Shown: positions 8,003 through 17,512, counted from the first letter of the stretch. The stretch is DNA of 51,623 nucleotides from Ideonella_A sp031398385 (GCA_031398385.1 JANNNE010000026.1:1-51623); one strand, 5' to 3'. Notes: generated by a model from the letters alone, not told the origin. A program made the numbers and translations.

Positions 8003-8830
8003 TCAGCGAATTCCGCCGCCGTCTCGGGCCAGCGAATGTTGCTCTCGAACAACGAAAATCCCAACACTGGGGTTGAAATCCCAACGCTCGACCCGGGCAA
8101 CCAGGTGCGCAGCCTCCGATGGCGTCGGAACGCGGATCAGGTTGACCGAATTGTTGGCCTGGTGCCGGATCCGGCGCGACAACGCGGTGCCGGCCTGGAC
8201 CGCCCACATCGGGCGTTTCACGTCCGGCTCGGCTAGGTGCAGGGCGCGCACGAATGGCAGGTGGATGTGTCCCCCGAGGATCAGATCCGCACCGGCGGCA
8301 GCCCAATGGCGGATTGCATCGGCACCGCCATGCAGCAGGTTGTGCTCGTCCTCGGGACGGGTGACCGATACCGGCTGGTGCGTCACGACGATGCGCAGCT
8401 GCTGCGGCCTTGCAGCCCCCAGGCGTCTGGCAACGCGGTCAATCTGCACCGCCGAGATCTGGCCATCGACATGCCGCCATCGGCGGGTGGTGTTGACGGT
8501 CAGTACCAGCAGGTCGTGTTGATCGACTTCGGGTTCGAGCACAGTGCCGAAATGGCGCTGGTAGCTCCGATAAGGCCAGAACACCCTGGCCGCCAGGTTG
8601 AACAGCGAAATGTCGTGGTTGCCCGGGATCGTCAACACCGTCGCCACCCCGAGCCTGTCCACGAAACGGCGCGCCGCGTCGAACTGGGCCATCCTGGCGC
8701 GCTGCGTGATGTCGCCGGACAGGACCAGCACGTCCGGCCGATGCTGCGCGACCAACTCGACCAGTGCTTCGACGACGGGAGGGCGCTCGGTGCCGAAGTG
8801 GGTGTCCGAAATCTGCAGCAGAAGCGTCAT
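8003..8830 (-). CDS. metallophosphoesterase, CpdA-like cyclic-nucleotide phosphodiesterase candidate
   Basis: 275 residues. All metal-binding blocks of a calcineurin-like phosphoesterase are present: ISDTHFG (Asp9, His11), LSGDITQ, IPGNHD, VVTHQPV and LGGHIHLPF. The order, spacing and length resemble class III cyclic-nucleotide phosphodiesterases such as CpdA, although related enzymes act on other phosphodiesters or phospholipids. The ATG at 8830 overlaps the stop of the lipid-kinase gene (ATGA), which decides the start; a frame to 8872 is an unneeded extension. It is the last gene of the minus-strand cluster that begins with a cyclic-nucleotide-binding protein. cAMP hydrolysis is an inference from that context. 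Confidence 0.88.
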   Translation of the reverse strand: MTLLLQISDTHFGTERPPVVEALVELVAQHRPDVLVLSGDITQRARMAQFDAARRFVDRLGVATVLTIPGNHDISLFNLAARVFWPYRSYQRHFGTVLEPEVDQHDLLVLTVNTTRRWRHVDGQISAVQIDRVARRLGAARPQQLRIVVTHQPVSVTRPEDEHNLLHGGADAIRHWAAAGADLILGGHIHLPFVRALHLAEPDVKRPMWAVQAGTALSRRIRHQANNSVNLIRVPTPSEAAHLVARVERWDFNPSVGIFVVREQHSLARDGGGIR

Positions 8831-9825
8831 GGCTCGGAACCGCCAGCTACAGCACCGCGCTTGATCAGCCACAGTGGTTGATCGGCAATCTCGAATTCGA
8901 ACGGGGGTTTCATTCTGGTGATCTCGCCATCGGTCGCCAGCTTCAGCCGGCGCCGGCCGAGACGCCCGAGCGGCGCCACGCGCATCCGCTCGAATGCCAG
9001 ACTGCGCATCGAATCCGCATTGCCGAGTTGCCCGATCGCCCCGCGCAGCGCCAGACCGAACATGGCGGCAGTGCCAATCGCACGCGGCGCGATCGCGACC
9101 AATCGACCGCGCTCCAGTTCGGGTGCCAGCTTGATGCCGATCTGCTCCAGCTGCAGCCGGTTATTGCCGATGAACAGCGTCGGCGTCTTCAGCATGCGCG
9201 GACCACGCTCGGCAGCGCGACGGTGGCCCGCACCGGGCGCCGCTTCATCGCTGGTCCAGTCGACGGTCAGCTCCAGCTGGCGAGGGTCGCGCAGCATGCT
9301 GTAAGCCGCCGCGATCATTGCAATGAAGCGGCTGCGGCCGAAACGATTCTTGAACCCCTCACGATCCTCGAGCAATTGCGGATACAAGCCCAGGCTGGCA
9401 TTGACCAGGAAGATCTTCCCATTCACACGGCCGACCTGAACCGGCGTCGGTGTGCCACTCAACAACAGGTCGAGCGCCTCGTCAGTATCTTCCGGAATCG
9501 CGTGCGTGCGGCCGAAATAGTTGAAGGTACCTTGCGGCAGGACGCCAAATGCGCAGCCGCTGCCGATCGCCGCCTGGGCCACCGCATTGATGGTTCCATC
9601 GCCACCGGCTGCCACGATCACGCCACCTGCAGCACGCGCCGCCTCGACCGCCTGTGCAGCGACATCGGTGATCGGTCGACGCCGGTCGAATAGCAGCAGC
9701 TCATGCCGGCGCTGCGCGCGCTGCATGGCCAGGTCGATCGCCTTCAGCCTGGCCTGCTGGTCCTGCCGGCCGGAGCCGGCGTTGAGAACGATGAAGAACG
9801 GTCCGCTGGCCGATGGTGGATTCAT
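8827..9825 (-). CDS. diacylglycerol kinase family lipid kinase
   Basis: 332 residues. The DAGK catalytic domain has FFIVLNAGSG near the N-terminus, the nucleotide-binding VIVAAGGDGTINAVAQAA motif and GVLPQGTFNYFGRT. The C-terminal lobe ends with FEFEIADQPLWLIKRG. Members (YegS/DgkB/BmrU and sphingosine-kinase-like) phosphorylate diacylglycerol or related lipids at the membrane; the exact lipid cannot be told. The ATG at 9825 overlaps the ParA-like stop (ATGA) and its own stop overlaps the phosphoesterase start, so three genes are translationally coupled. An open frame to 9906 overlaps parA and is rejected. Confidence 0.9.
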   Translation of the reverse strand: MNPPSASGPFFIVLNAGSGRQDQQARLKAIDLAMQRAQRRHELLLFDRRRPITDVAAQAVEAARAAGGVIVAAGGDGTINAVAQAAIGSGCAFGVLPQGTFNYFGRTHAIPEDTDEALDLLLSGTPTPVQVGRVNGKIFLVNASLGLYPQLLEDREGFKNRFGRSRFIAMIAAAYSMLRDPRQLELTVDWTSDEAAPGAGHRRAAERGPRMLKTPTLFIGNNRLQLEQIGIKLAPELERGRLVAIAPRAIGTAAMFGLALRGAIGQLGNADSMRSLAFERMRVAPLGRLGRRRLKLATDGEITRMKPPFEFEIADQPLWLIKRGAVAGGSEP

Positions 9826-10592
9826 TTGCGGGGCAAGGCATCGTGCAGGGCCACCAGTTCCTGCGTGAGTTTGTGGCGCGGGTCGAGGTGGATCATCGGC
9901 GTGCACAGCTCGTGGGATTCGCGGATCCGCACCGAGGCGCCGATATACGGCTGCAGCACCGGCAAGCCTTCGTCGATCAATTCCTGGACCAGGCGCTGCG
10001 GCAGATTGGCGCGCGGCTGGAACTGGTTCACGATGATGCCTTCGATCCTCAGCTTCGGGTTGTGATCGGCCTTGATCTCCTCGACGTTCTCCAGCAAGGC
10101 GTACAGCGCCCGGCGCGAGAAATCATCGCAATCGAACGGGATCAGACAACCCTGGGCTGCAATCAGCGCCGAGCGGGTAAAGAAGTTGAGGGCCGGCGGG
10201 GTATCGATGTAGATCCGGTCGTAAGCGTCGGCCACTTCGTCCAGCGCCTCGCGCAGCTTGTAGATCTTGTGCCGCGATTCGAGCTTGCCCTGCAGCTCCT
10301 CGAGTGCCGGCGACGACGGCATCACATGCAGATGCTCGAATGGCGTTTCGTAGATGAATTCAGCAGTCGATTTCGGTCGGGCCAGAAATTTGAGGGTCTG
10401 CTCGAACATCTGAGCGACATTTTCCAGCGGCTGGTCGGCCGCCTCGCCGAGCAGGTAGCGGGTCGAATTGCCTTGTGGGTCGAGGTCGACCAGCAGCGTT
10501 CGAAGACCCTGGTGGGCGCTGATTGCAGCCAGGTTGCAGGTGATCGTCGACTTGCCGACGCCGCCCTTCTGATTGAACACCACATGCCGCAT
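9822..10592 (-). CDS. ParA/MinD-type ATPase
   Basis: 256 residues. The deviant Walker A motif KGGVGKST is at residues 9-16 with both signature lysines (Lys9, Lys14). LLVDLDPQGNST follows, then IYIDTPPALNFFTRSAL (Walker B region). Such ATPases dimerise on DNA or membrane and position plasmids, chromosomes, chemoreceptors or enzyme clusters. No parB or parS-like gene is adjacent, so this is an orphan ParA and not the chromosome-partition pair. It is upstream of, and overlaps, the lipid-kinase gene, which suggests it works at or near the membrane with that enzyme. This last point is inference. Confidence 0.9.
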   Translation of the reverse strand: MRHVVFNQKGGVGKSTITCNLAAISAHQGLRTLLVDLDPQGNSTRYLLGEAADQPLENVAQMFEQTLKFLARPKSTAEFIYETPFEHLHVMPSSPALEELQGKLESRHKIYKLREALDEVADAYDRIYIDTPPALNFFTRSALIAAQGCLIPFDCDDFSRRALYALLENVEEIKADHNPKLRIEGIIVNQFQPRANLPQRLVQELIDEGLPVLQPYIGASVRIRESHELCTPMIHLDPRHKLTQELVALHDALPRK

Positions 10593-10699
10593 GCTGAGGA
10601 TTCCTGATTGATCCGACCGCTGGTGCCGGGCACCTGCCCGACCGGCCGATCGACGTGTTCATGGAACGAGATTGTGCCCTGCAGCATCGGCAGGCGGCT

Positions 10700-11308
10700 T
10701 CAGAACCGGCTGCGCCCGGGCGTCCGATCGAGCTGCTGCTGCAGCGACGCATTGAACTGCGCGTACAACTGCAATTGCTCGTTCAGGCCCCGCAGCCGGT
10801 CGGCAAGCCGCTTGCACATGCCGACCATCAGCTTGGCGCCGACCTTCGGGTGTTCCTCGATCAGCCGCTCCAGCGCCTTGCGGGTCAGCCCGGCGGTCTG
10901 CATGGCGCTGGCCGCGGTGCAGGTGGCGGATCGAGGCGAGCCGTCGATCAAGCCCATCTCGCCGATCACACTGCCCGGGCCGAGGACAGAAATCGTCACC
11001 GACGAAAGGCCGGCCGGATCGACCGATTCGATCGAGACCTCGCCGTCCAGGATCAGCAACATGTAGCTGGTCTGGCTGGCGTCGCCGGCGCGGAAAACCG
11101 TTGCGCCGGACGGGTACAACACCAGGCCCATGTAGCCGACGACGCACGCGGCCTCGTCCGGATCGAGCCCGGTGATCGCGCCATCGGTGCGCAGCAGGCG
11201 AGTCGCCAGATCGGCAAGCGCCGGGTTGGCAGTCAGGGAGCGCACCAGCCGGGCGCCGGCTCGATCGTCGCCCTCACCAGCGGCTGCACCGGGCAAAACA
11301 GAATCCAT
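10700..11308 (-). CDS. cyclic-nucleotide-binding domain protein without DNA-binding domain
   Basis: 202 residues. The central cNMP-binding beta-roll runs from LVLYPSGATVFRAGD through LLILDGEVSIES. It has a good phosphate-binding cassette, IGEMGLIDGSPRSATCTA, with the conserved Glu and Arg. After the C-helix the protein ends in a Gln/Leu-rich helical tail with no helix-turn-helix, so it is not a CRP/FNR transcription factor. A stand-alone receptor is more likely. There is a good ribosome binding site (AGAGGTGA) six bases before the ATG. It is 107 bases upstream of parA on the same strand and divergent from the TonB receptor gene. Confidence 0.88.
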   Translation of the reverse strand: MDSVLPGAAAGEGDDRAGARLVRSLTANPALADLATRLLRTDGAITGLDPDEAACVVGYMGLVLYPSGATVFRAGDASQTSYMLLILDGEVSIESVDPAGLSSVTISVLGPGSVIGEMGLIDGSPRSATCTAASAMQTAGLTRKALERLIEEHPKVGAKLMVGMCKRLADRLRGLNEQLQLYAQFNASLQQQLDRTPGRSRF

Positions 11309-11481
11309 GCTTTCACCTCTTCAACGATCGTTCCCGCTTCCAATGTCCGCTTCCTGCCAGGGCGCACGCGGCACGCTAGCATGGGCGCCGGGCCGGACCT
11401 GCAAAGGCCGATCCGGCGGCAAGCCGATTCTCCTTGCGCAGCGACCATCAGCCAACCGGCAATCAAGAAGTATTCACCATC

Positions 11482-13797
11482 ATGTCCAGCGCGCCGACTT
11501 CGATTTCTTCCAAAACCCACCGCCGTGGCCGGCTGTGCGTGTTGGCATGGCTGCTCGGTTCGACACCCGCCTACGTGGCTGCGCAATCGGGCGCCGCCGA
11601 GCCAGCTGCGGCCCAGCCGCCCACACCCGCTGCCTCGGCGCCACGGCCCGGGCCGTCGACGCAGCGGCGCTCTGAGGTAGCGCCCGCCGCGCTGGACCGG
11701 GTCGAGGTTACCGGCAGCGCCAGCATCGACGAGACTCAGCAGCGACGCCAGTCGACAGCGGCCAAGATCATCGTCGGGCGCGAGGAGATCGAACGCTTCG
11801 GCGATGACAACGTGGCCGACGTGTTGAAGCGGCTGCCCGGGGTCACCACCGGCGGCTCACCGGGCCGCCGCGGCGGGCCGCGCATGCGGGGACTGAGTGG
11901 CGGCTATACGCAGTTGCTGATCAACGGCGAGCGAATTCCTTCGGGCTTCTCGCTCGAATCCCTGACGCCCGAGCAGGTCGAACGGATCGAGATCCTGCGC
12001 GCACCGACCGCCGAATTCGGTGCCCGCGCGATCGCCGGCACCATCAACATCGTGCTGCGCGAGGCCCTTCAGAAGCGCATCAACGATCTCAGAATCGGCA
12101 CCGGAATCGAGAGCGGGAATGCGTCGCCAGGTGTCTCATGGACGCGCAACGACAAGCTGGGCGCCGGTGACGGGGATGTCTACAACCTGTCGGTTTCAGC
12201 GTTCCGCCGCAGCCGCGTCGACACCATCGACAACCGGACCACGTCGTCGGAGATCGACAGCGGTGCGATCCTGCTGCAGCAGAACGAGACCGGCAAAGAC
12301 CGCGACCACCGCATCGGCATGAATATCAGCGGCCGTGTGCAGTGGCGTTTCGACGGCGGCAGCAGCCTGAGCCTGCAGCCGTTCATGTTCACCTCGCGCA
12401 GCGACAGCGAAGGTCGCCGTCACCTGGACCAGCCGATCGGCAATGCCGCGCCACCCTATGCCGATGCCAGGTCGAGCAGCGAAAACCGCTACACCGTGGC
12501 GCGGGTCAATGCGCAGTGGCAGCAGCGGCTGGGCGCCGCCTCCAGGCTCGACCTTCGGCTGGGCACCGGTGGTTTCGACAGCCGCTCCAGCAGCCAGCGG
12601 CTGGAGACCGACCGCGTCGGCGCCCTGCAGCGCCGGCTCGATGATGACAGCTCGGTCCGCGAGCGGTCGCTCACCTCGATCGGCAAGTTCTCGCATGAAC
12701 TGGCCAGTGAACACAGCCTGGTGACCGGCTGGGACTTCGAGCTGATCCGCCGTGAAGAACAGCGCAGCAGTCTGCAGAACGGCATCGATCTGCTTGGCAA
12801 CTACAAGAATGAAGTCAATGCCTCGTCGCAACGGATCGCGCTGTATGCGCAGGACGAATGGAGTCCGAGCCGGCAATGGTCGGCCTATGCCGGCCTGCGC
12901 TGGGAGCAGATCGCCACGCGCAGCGAGGACAGCAGCAATCCGGTCAATCAGCGCAACGCCGTGTGGACACCGCTGTTGCAGGGCGTCTGGAAGCCCGAAG
13001 AGAAAAGCCGCGATCAGATCCGCATGGCGCTGACCCGCAGCTACAAATCGCCGACACTGCGCAACCTGATCGCCCAGCCGTCACTGTCGACCCGAGAAAA
13101 TTCTCCGACCAAACCCGACACCGTCGGCAATCCGCAACTGCGCCCCGAACTGGCCACCGGCCTGGACCTTGCCTACGAACATTACCTGCCGGCCGGTGGC
13201 ATGTTCAGCGTGAATCTGTTCCACCGGCGGATCAGCGACCTGATCCGCACCGTCACCAGCCTGCAAACGGTGCCCTGGGCGACCCAGCCGAGATGGGTGT
13301 CGCGGCCACAGAACTTCGGCCATGCGACCACGCAGGGCATCGAGCTGGAAGCCAAGGGGCGGCTCAACGAGTTGAAGGCCGATTGGCCGGCGGTGTCGGT
13401 GCGCAGCAATGTGAGTCTGTTCCGTTCACGCGTGGAAGGCGTGCCAGGCCCCGACAACCGCCTCGACGAACAGCCATCGGCAACCGCCAACCTGGGCGCC
13501 GACTACCGCTTCCGCAGCGTGCCGCTCGCGGTCGGCGGCAACCTGAACTGGACGCCCGGTTATCTGGTCCAGCAGACCGCGAATCAGCTTCGCAACAGCT
13601 CGACCAAGCGCAGCTTCGAAGCCTTTGCGACCTGGACCTTCAACCCCGGGCTGTCGCTGCGAATCGCTGCCAACGACCTGGCTCCGCTCGACTACACCAC
13701 CATCAGCAGCTTCGACGTCGGCAACCTGCGCGAAAGCAACGAAAACCGCAGCCACACCCGCACGCAGTGGAATGTCCGGCTCGAGATGAAACTCTAG
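11482..13797 (+). CDS. TonB-dependent outer-membrane receptor
   Basis: 771 residues from the ATG at 11482. An N-terminal signal peptide (LCVLAWLLGSTPAYVAAQ) is followed by a Pro/Ala-rich linker. A TonB-box-like LDRVEVTGS and a plug domain come next (EEIERFGDDNVADVLKRLPGV, then QLLINGERIPSGFS and VERIEILRAPTAEFG). A ~570-residue beta barrel ends in a short hydrophobic terminus (RLEMKL). The plug region resembles receptors with an OMP_b-brl-type C-terminal barrel. No siderophore, vitamin or sugar genes lie nearby, so the ligand is unknown. It is convergent with the ABC exporter gene; only 46 bases separate them. Confidence 0.92.
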   Translation: MSSAPTSISSKTHRRGRLCVLAWLLGSTPAYVAAQSGAAEPAAAQPPTPAASAPRPGPSTQRRSEVAPAALDRVEVTGSASIDETQQRRQSTAAKIIVGREEIERFGDDNVADVLKRLPGVTTGGSPGRRGGPRMRGLSGGYTQLLINGERIPSGFSLESLTPEQVERIEILRAPTAEFGARAIAGTINIVLREALQKRINDLRIGTGIESGNASPGVSWTRNDKLGAGDGDVYNLSVSAFRRSRVDTIDNRTTSSEIDSGAILLQQNETGKDRDHRIGMNISGRVQWRFDGGSSLSLQPFMFTSRSDSEGRRHLDQPIGNAAPPYADARSSSENRYTVARVNAQWQQRLGAASRLDLRLGTGGFDSRSSSQRLETDRVGALQRRLDDDSSVRERSLTSIGKFSHELASEHSLVTGWDFELIRREEQRSSLQNGIDLLGNYKNEVNASSQRIALYAQDEWSPSRQWSAYAGLRWEQIATRSEDSSNPVNQRNAVWTPLLQGVWKPEEKSRDQIRMALTRSYKSPTLRNLIAQPSLSTRENSPTKPDTVGNPQLRPELATGLDLAYEHYLPAGGMFSVNLFHRRISDLIRTVTSLQTVPWATQPRWVSRPQNFGHATTQGIELEAKGRLNELKADWPAVSVRSNVSLFRSRVEGVPGPDNRLDEQPSATANLGADYRFRSVPLAVGGNLNWTPGYLVQQTANQLRNSSTKRSFEAFATWTFNPGLSLRIAANDLAPLDYTTISSFDVGNLRESNENRSHTRTQWNVRLEMKL

Positions 13798-13843
13798 CTC
13801 GCTGGATCGAGCGCTCCCGCCTCGTCCGCCGATCCCCAGCTGC

Positions 13844-15730
13844 TCAGGCCGCCGGAATCAGCTCGACCCGGTCGTCGGCTGCATCCGCAACCTCGTTTTC
13901 GTCGATGTCCTCGCCCAGGAAACCGCCACTCTGGTGGGCCCACAGGCGCGCATAGAGGCCTCCGCGGGCCAGCAGGCTGCGGTGATCGCCCTCTTCGACG
14001 ATGCGCCCCTTGTCGAGCACGATCAAGCGGTCCAACGCGGCGATCGTCGACAGCCGGTGCGCGATCGCCACCACGGTCTTGCCCTCCATCAGCCGATAGA
14101 GGCTGCGCTGGATGGCGGATTCGACCTCGCTGTCGAGTGCGCTGGTGGCTTCGTCGAGCAGCAGGATCGGTGCGTCCTTCAGCATGACTCGGGCGATCGC
14201 GATACGCTGGCGCTGGCCGCCCGACAATTTGACGCCGCGTTCGCCGACATGCGCGTCGTAGGCGGTTCGGCCCTTCGGATCGGCCAGGCCGGCGATGAAG
14301 ACCTGCGCCTCGGCGCGCTCGGCCGCCGCGATCATCTCGGCATCGGTCGCCTGCGGGCGGCCATAGAGGATGTTGTCGCGCACCGAGCGGTGCAGCAGAG
14401 AGGTGTCCTGCGTGACCATGCCGACCTGCGCGCGCAGCGAATCCTGGGTCACGCCGGCAATGTCCTGGCCATCGATCAGCACCCGCCCGCTTTCGACGTC
14501 GTAGAAGCGCAGAAGCAGGTTGACGACGGTCGATTTACCCGCACCCGAGCGGCCGACCAGGCCGATCTTCTCGCCCGACCGGATTCTCAGGTTCAGGTGA
14601 TTGATCACCGGTGTCTTGCCGCCGTAGGCAAAACTCACGTCATCGAAACAGATGTCGCCCCGCGTGACCCGCAACTCGACGGCGTCGGCACGGTCGGTCA
14701 CGGTCTGAGGTCGGCACAAGGTGTTGATGCCGTCCTGCACGGTCCCGATGTGTTCGAACAACGAGGCGAACTCCCACATCACCCAGTGCGAGATGCCATT
14801 CAGGCGCAGCGCCATCGCGGTCGCCGCGGCCACCGCGCCGATGCCGACCTGGCCCAGCGTCCACAACCACAAGGTCACGCCGGCGGTGCTGGCGATCAGC
14901 GACATGCTGAGAATGTGGTTGACGATCTCGAAGCCGGTGACCAGGCGCATCTGCCCATGCGCCGAGATCAGGAACTCGGCCATCGCGCCACGAACGAAGC
15001 CGGCCTCGCGTCGCGCATGCGAAAACAGCTTGACGGTGGCGATGTTGGTGTATGCGTCGGTGACCCGTCCGGTCATCAGCGAACGGGCGTCGGCCTGCGC
15101 CTTCGCAACCCGTGCCAGCCGGGGCACGAAATAGAACATCGCGCCGACATACAGCACCAGCCAGCCGGTGAACGGCAGCAGCAGCCACAGATCGAAACCG
15201 CCGACCACCGCGATCAACGTGACGAAATAGATCACGACGAAGACCAGGATATCGGCCAGGATCATCCAGACATCACGCACCGCCAAGGCGGTCTGCATCA
15301 CCTTGGTCGAGATGCGGCCGGCAAACTCGTCCTGGTAGAAGCCCATGCTCTGGTCCAGCATCAGGCGGTGGAAGTTCCAGCGCAGCCGCATCGGGAAGTT
15401 GGCGGCCAGCGTCTGGTGCTTGAACATCGTCTGCAACGCAATGACGATCGGACTGGCGAGCAGAATGCCGCCGAGCAGCAGCAGGTTGCCGCGCTCGTCG
15501 CGCCAGAAGTTGGCCGGATCGGTACGACTCAGCCAGTCGACGACACTGCCCAACATGCTGAACAACATGGCCTCGAACGCGCCGATCATCGCGGTCAACA
15601 GCGTCATTGCCAGGATGAACGGCCGCAGCCCTTCGGTGCAACGCCACAGAAACGCAAAGAAGCCCTTCGGCAGCAAGCCGGGCACCGCCTCCGGATAAGG
15701 GTGCACCAGATTTTCGAAGGCTTTCAACAC
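13844..15730 (-). CDS. ABC exporter, fused membrane and ATP-binding domains
   Basis: 628 residues. The N-terminal ~330 residues hold a six-helix exporter domain (for example FILAMTLLTAMIGAFEAMLFSML and ILVFVVIYFVTLIAVVGG). The C-terminal ATPase has Walker A GRSGAGKST (Lys399), signature LSGGQRQRIAIARV, Walker B ILLLDEATSALD and the switch His in AIAHRLST. The gene starts at a GTG with GGAG eight bases upstream. It resembles multidrug and lipid exporters of the MsbA type that work as homodimers in the inner membrane. The substrate is not predictable, and no partner half-transporter is nearby. Confidence 0.92.
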   Translation of the reverse strand: MLKAFENLVHPYPEAVPGLLPKGFFAFLWRCTEGLRPFILAMTLLTAMIGAFEAMLFSMLGSVVDWLSRTDPANFWRDERGNLLLLGGILLASPIVIALQTMFKHQTLAANFPMRLRWNFHRLMLDQSMGFYQDEFAGRISTKVMQTALAVRDVWMILADILVFVVIYFVTLIAVVGGFDLWLLLPFTGWLVLYVGAMFYFVPRLARVAKAQADARSLMTGRVTDAYTNIATVKLFSHARREAGFVRGAMAEFLISAHGQMRLVTGFEIVNHILSMSLIASTAGVTLWLWTLGQVGIGAVAAATAMALRLNGISHWVMWEFASLFEHIGTVQDGINTLCRPQTVTDRADAVELRVTRGDICFDDVSFAYGGKTPVINHLNLRIRSGEKIGLVGRSGAGKSTVVNLLLRFYDVESGRVLIDGQDIAGVTQDSLRAQVGMVTQDTSLLHRSVRDNILYGRPQATDAEMIAAAERAEAQVFIAGLADPKGRTAYDAHVGERGVKLSGGQRQRIAIARVMLKDAPILLLDEATSALDSEVESAIQRSLYRLMEGKTVVAIAHRLSTIAALDRLIVLDKGRIVEEGDHRSLLARGGLYARLWAHQSGGFLGEDIDENEVADAADDRVELIPAA

Positions 15731-15913
15731 AGGTGATCTCCGGATTCGGGGATTTTTCGCGGTCGCCAGCGTCCCGCTTCAGGACGCTGCAAGCTGCAGG
15801 GCCGGAACGATAGCGCAGAGTGAGCTTCGGGACGACGAGCAGGGTTTCCACCGAGCGAACCGCAGCCGTGCATCGGGTACACGCTGGTGACGCTGAACAA
15901 AAAAAGGATCTGA

Positions 15914-17512
15914 ATGGAGTTCGATTACATCGTTGTCGGCGGCGGATCGGCGGGATGTGTTCTCGCGTCCCGCCTGAGCGAAGATGCCGCGGCAACGGTC
16001 GCGCTGCTCGAAGCCGGCCCGGCCGATCGCAGCCCGCTGGTGCACTGTCCGGCCGGCATTGCGGTACTTGCCAAGACCGGGGGCGCCAACTGGGCCTTCG
16101 AAACCGTCGCGCAGCAGGGTCTGGGCGGTCGGCGCGGCTATCAACCGCGCGGCCGGGTGCTCGGCGGCTCGAGTTCGATCAACGCGATGATCTACGCGCG
16201 CGGCCACCGCGCCGACTACGACGCCTGGGCCGCGGCCGGAAATGCGGGCTGGAGCTATGCCGACGTGCTGCCGTATTTCATCAAGGCCGAACACAACGAG
16301 CGTGGCGCCGATGCCTTCCACGGCGGCGACGGTCCGCTCAATGTGATGGACCTGGGTTCACCCAATCCGCACAGCGCACGCTTCGTCGAAGCGGCGATGC
16401 AGGCCGGCTTTCCTTTCAACCCGGATTTCAACGGGGAGCAGCAGGAGGGTGTCGGCCCCTACCAGGTAACCCAGCGCGGTGGCGAACGGTTCAGCGCCGC
16501 CAAGGCCTATCTGCAGCCGAACCGCGCACGGCCGAATCTTCACGTGATTACCGACGCGCAGGCGACGCGGCTGCTGATCGATGGCCAGCTTCGTGCATGC
16601 GGTGTCGAGTACCGGCAACACGGGGCGATCCGGCAGGTCGCGGCGCGCCGCGAGGTGCTGCTCAGTGCCGGAGCGTTGCAGTCGCCCCAGCTGCTGATGC
16701 TGTCGGGCATCGGTCCGGGTGCTCATCTGCAGCGGCTCGGCATCCCGGTCGTTGCCGAATTGCCCGGGGTCGGCATGAACCTGCACGACCATCCGGATGT
16801 CGTCCAGGTGGTCGACGCGCCGCACCTGAAGGACCTGTTCGGTCTGTCCTTTTCCGGCGCGCGCCAGCTGGCCAGCGGCGTGATCGAATGGGCGTCCCGG
16901 CGCCGCGGACTGCTGACCACCAATTTCGCGGAGGCCGGCGGCTTCATCAAGAGCCGCCCGGAAGAAGCCCTGCCCGACCTGCAACTGCATTTCGTCGTCG
17001 GCAAACTGGTTGATCATGGCCGCAAGACGGTCTTCGGGCATGGTTATTCATGCCACGTCTGCCTGTTGCGCCCGAAAAGCCGCGGGACCGTGCAGCTGGC
17101 CAGCGCCGAGGCCGCCGCACCGCCGCTGATCGACCCGAACTTCTTCGCCGCGGCCGACGACCTGGGCGCGATGGTGCGGGGCTTCAAGCAGATGCGCGAG
17201 ATCCTCTGGCAGCCTGCACTTGCCTGCCAGGGTGGCAAGGAACTGGCGGCGTCGGCTGCGGCACGCAGCGACGACGAGATCGCGCAGTTGATTCGCGACA
17301 CGGCAGACACCATCTACCACCCGGTCGGCAGCTGCCGGATGGGCAGCGACGCCGGAGCGGTCGTCGATGCCAGCCTGAAGGTGCGCGGAGTGACCGGACT
17401 GCGCGTCGTCGATGCTTCGGTGATGCCACAGATCGTCGGCGCCAATACCAATGCGCCGACCATCATGATTGCGGAAAAAGCCGCCGACATGATCAAATCG
17501 ACGGCTGCATGA
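15914..17512 (+). CDS. GMC-family FAD-dependent oxidoreductase (choline-dehydrogenase-like)
   Basis: 532 residues. The N-terminal FAD-binding motif is DYIVVGGGSAGCVLASRLSE. The GMC signatures are RGRVLGGSSSINAMIYARGH and LSAGALQSPQLLMLSGIG. The C-terminal active-site block contains YHPVGSCRMG and the closing IVGANTNAPTIMIAEKAADMI. These enzymes oxidise alcohols such as choline, aliphatic alcohols or glucose derivatives. BetA is the best-known relative, but there is no betB, betI or betT nearby, so choline is not supported by context and no symbol is given. A ribosome binding site (AAAAAGGA) precedes the ATG. Confidence 0.9.
   Translation: MEFDYIVVGGGSAGCVLASRLSEDAAATVALLEAGPADRSPLVHCPAGIAVLAKTGGANWAFETVAQQGLGGRRGYQPRGRVLGGSSSINAMIYARGHRADYDAWAAAGNAGWSYADVLPYFIKAEHNERGADAFHGGDGPLNVMDLGSPNPHSARFVEAAMQAGFPFNPDFNGEQQEGVGPYQVTQRGGERFSAAKAYLQPNRARPNLHVITDAQATRLLIDGQLRACGVEYRQHGAIRQVAARREVLLSAGALQSPQLLMLSGIGPGAHLQRLGIPVVAELPGVGMNLHDHPDVVQVVDAPHLKDLFGLSFSGARQLASGVIEWASRRRGLLTTNFAEAGGFIKSRPEEALPDLQLHFVVGKLVDHGRKTVFGHGYSCHVCLLRPKSRGTVQLASAEAAAPPLIDPNFFAAADDLGAMVRGFKQMREILWQPALACQGGKELAASAAARSDDEIAQLIRDTADTIYHPVGSCRMGSDAGAVVDASLKVRGVTGLRVVDASVMPQIVGANTNAPTIMIAEKAADMIKSTAA

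Noticed and set aside
9822..10592. Chromosome-partition ParA with nearby parS sites
   Set aside because: There is no ParB gene beside it and I saw no parS-like 16-base palindrome in the surrounding sequence.
13934..15736. A 600-codon plus-strand open frame opposite the ABC exporter
   Set aside because: Composition is repetitive His/Arg/Gln and the opposite strand encodes a complete ABC exporter with all motifs.
15914..17512. Naming the GMC oxidoreductase betA
   Set aside because: Sequence alone cannot separate choline dehydrogenase from other GMC alcohol dehydrogenases, and betB, betI and betT are absent.
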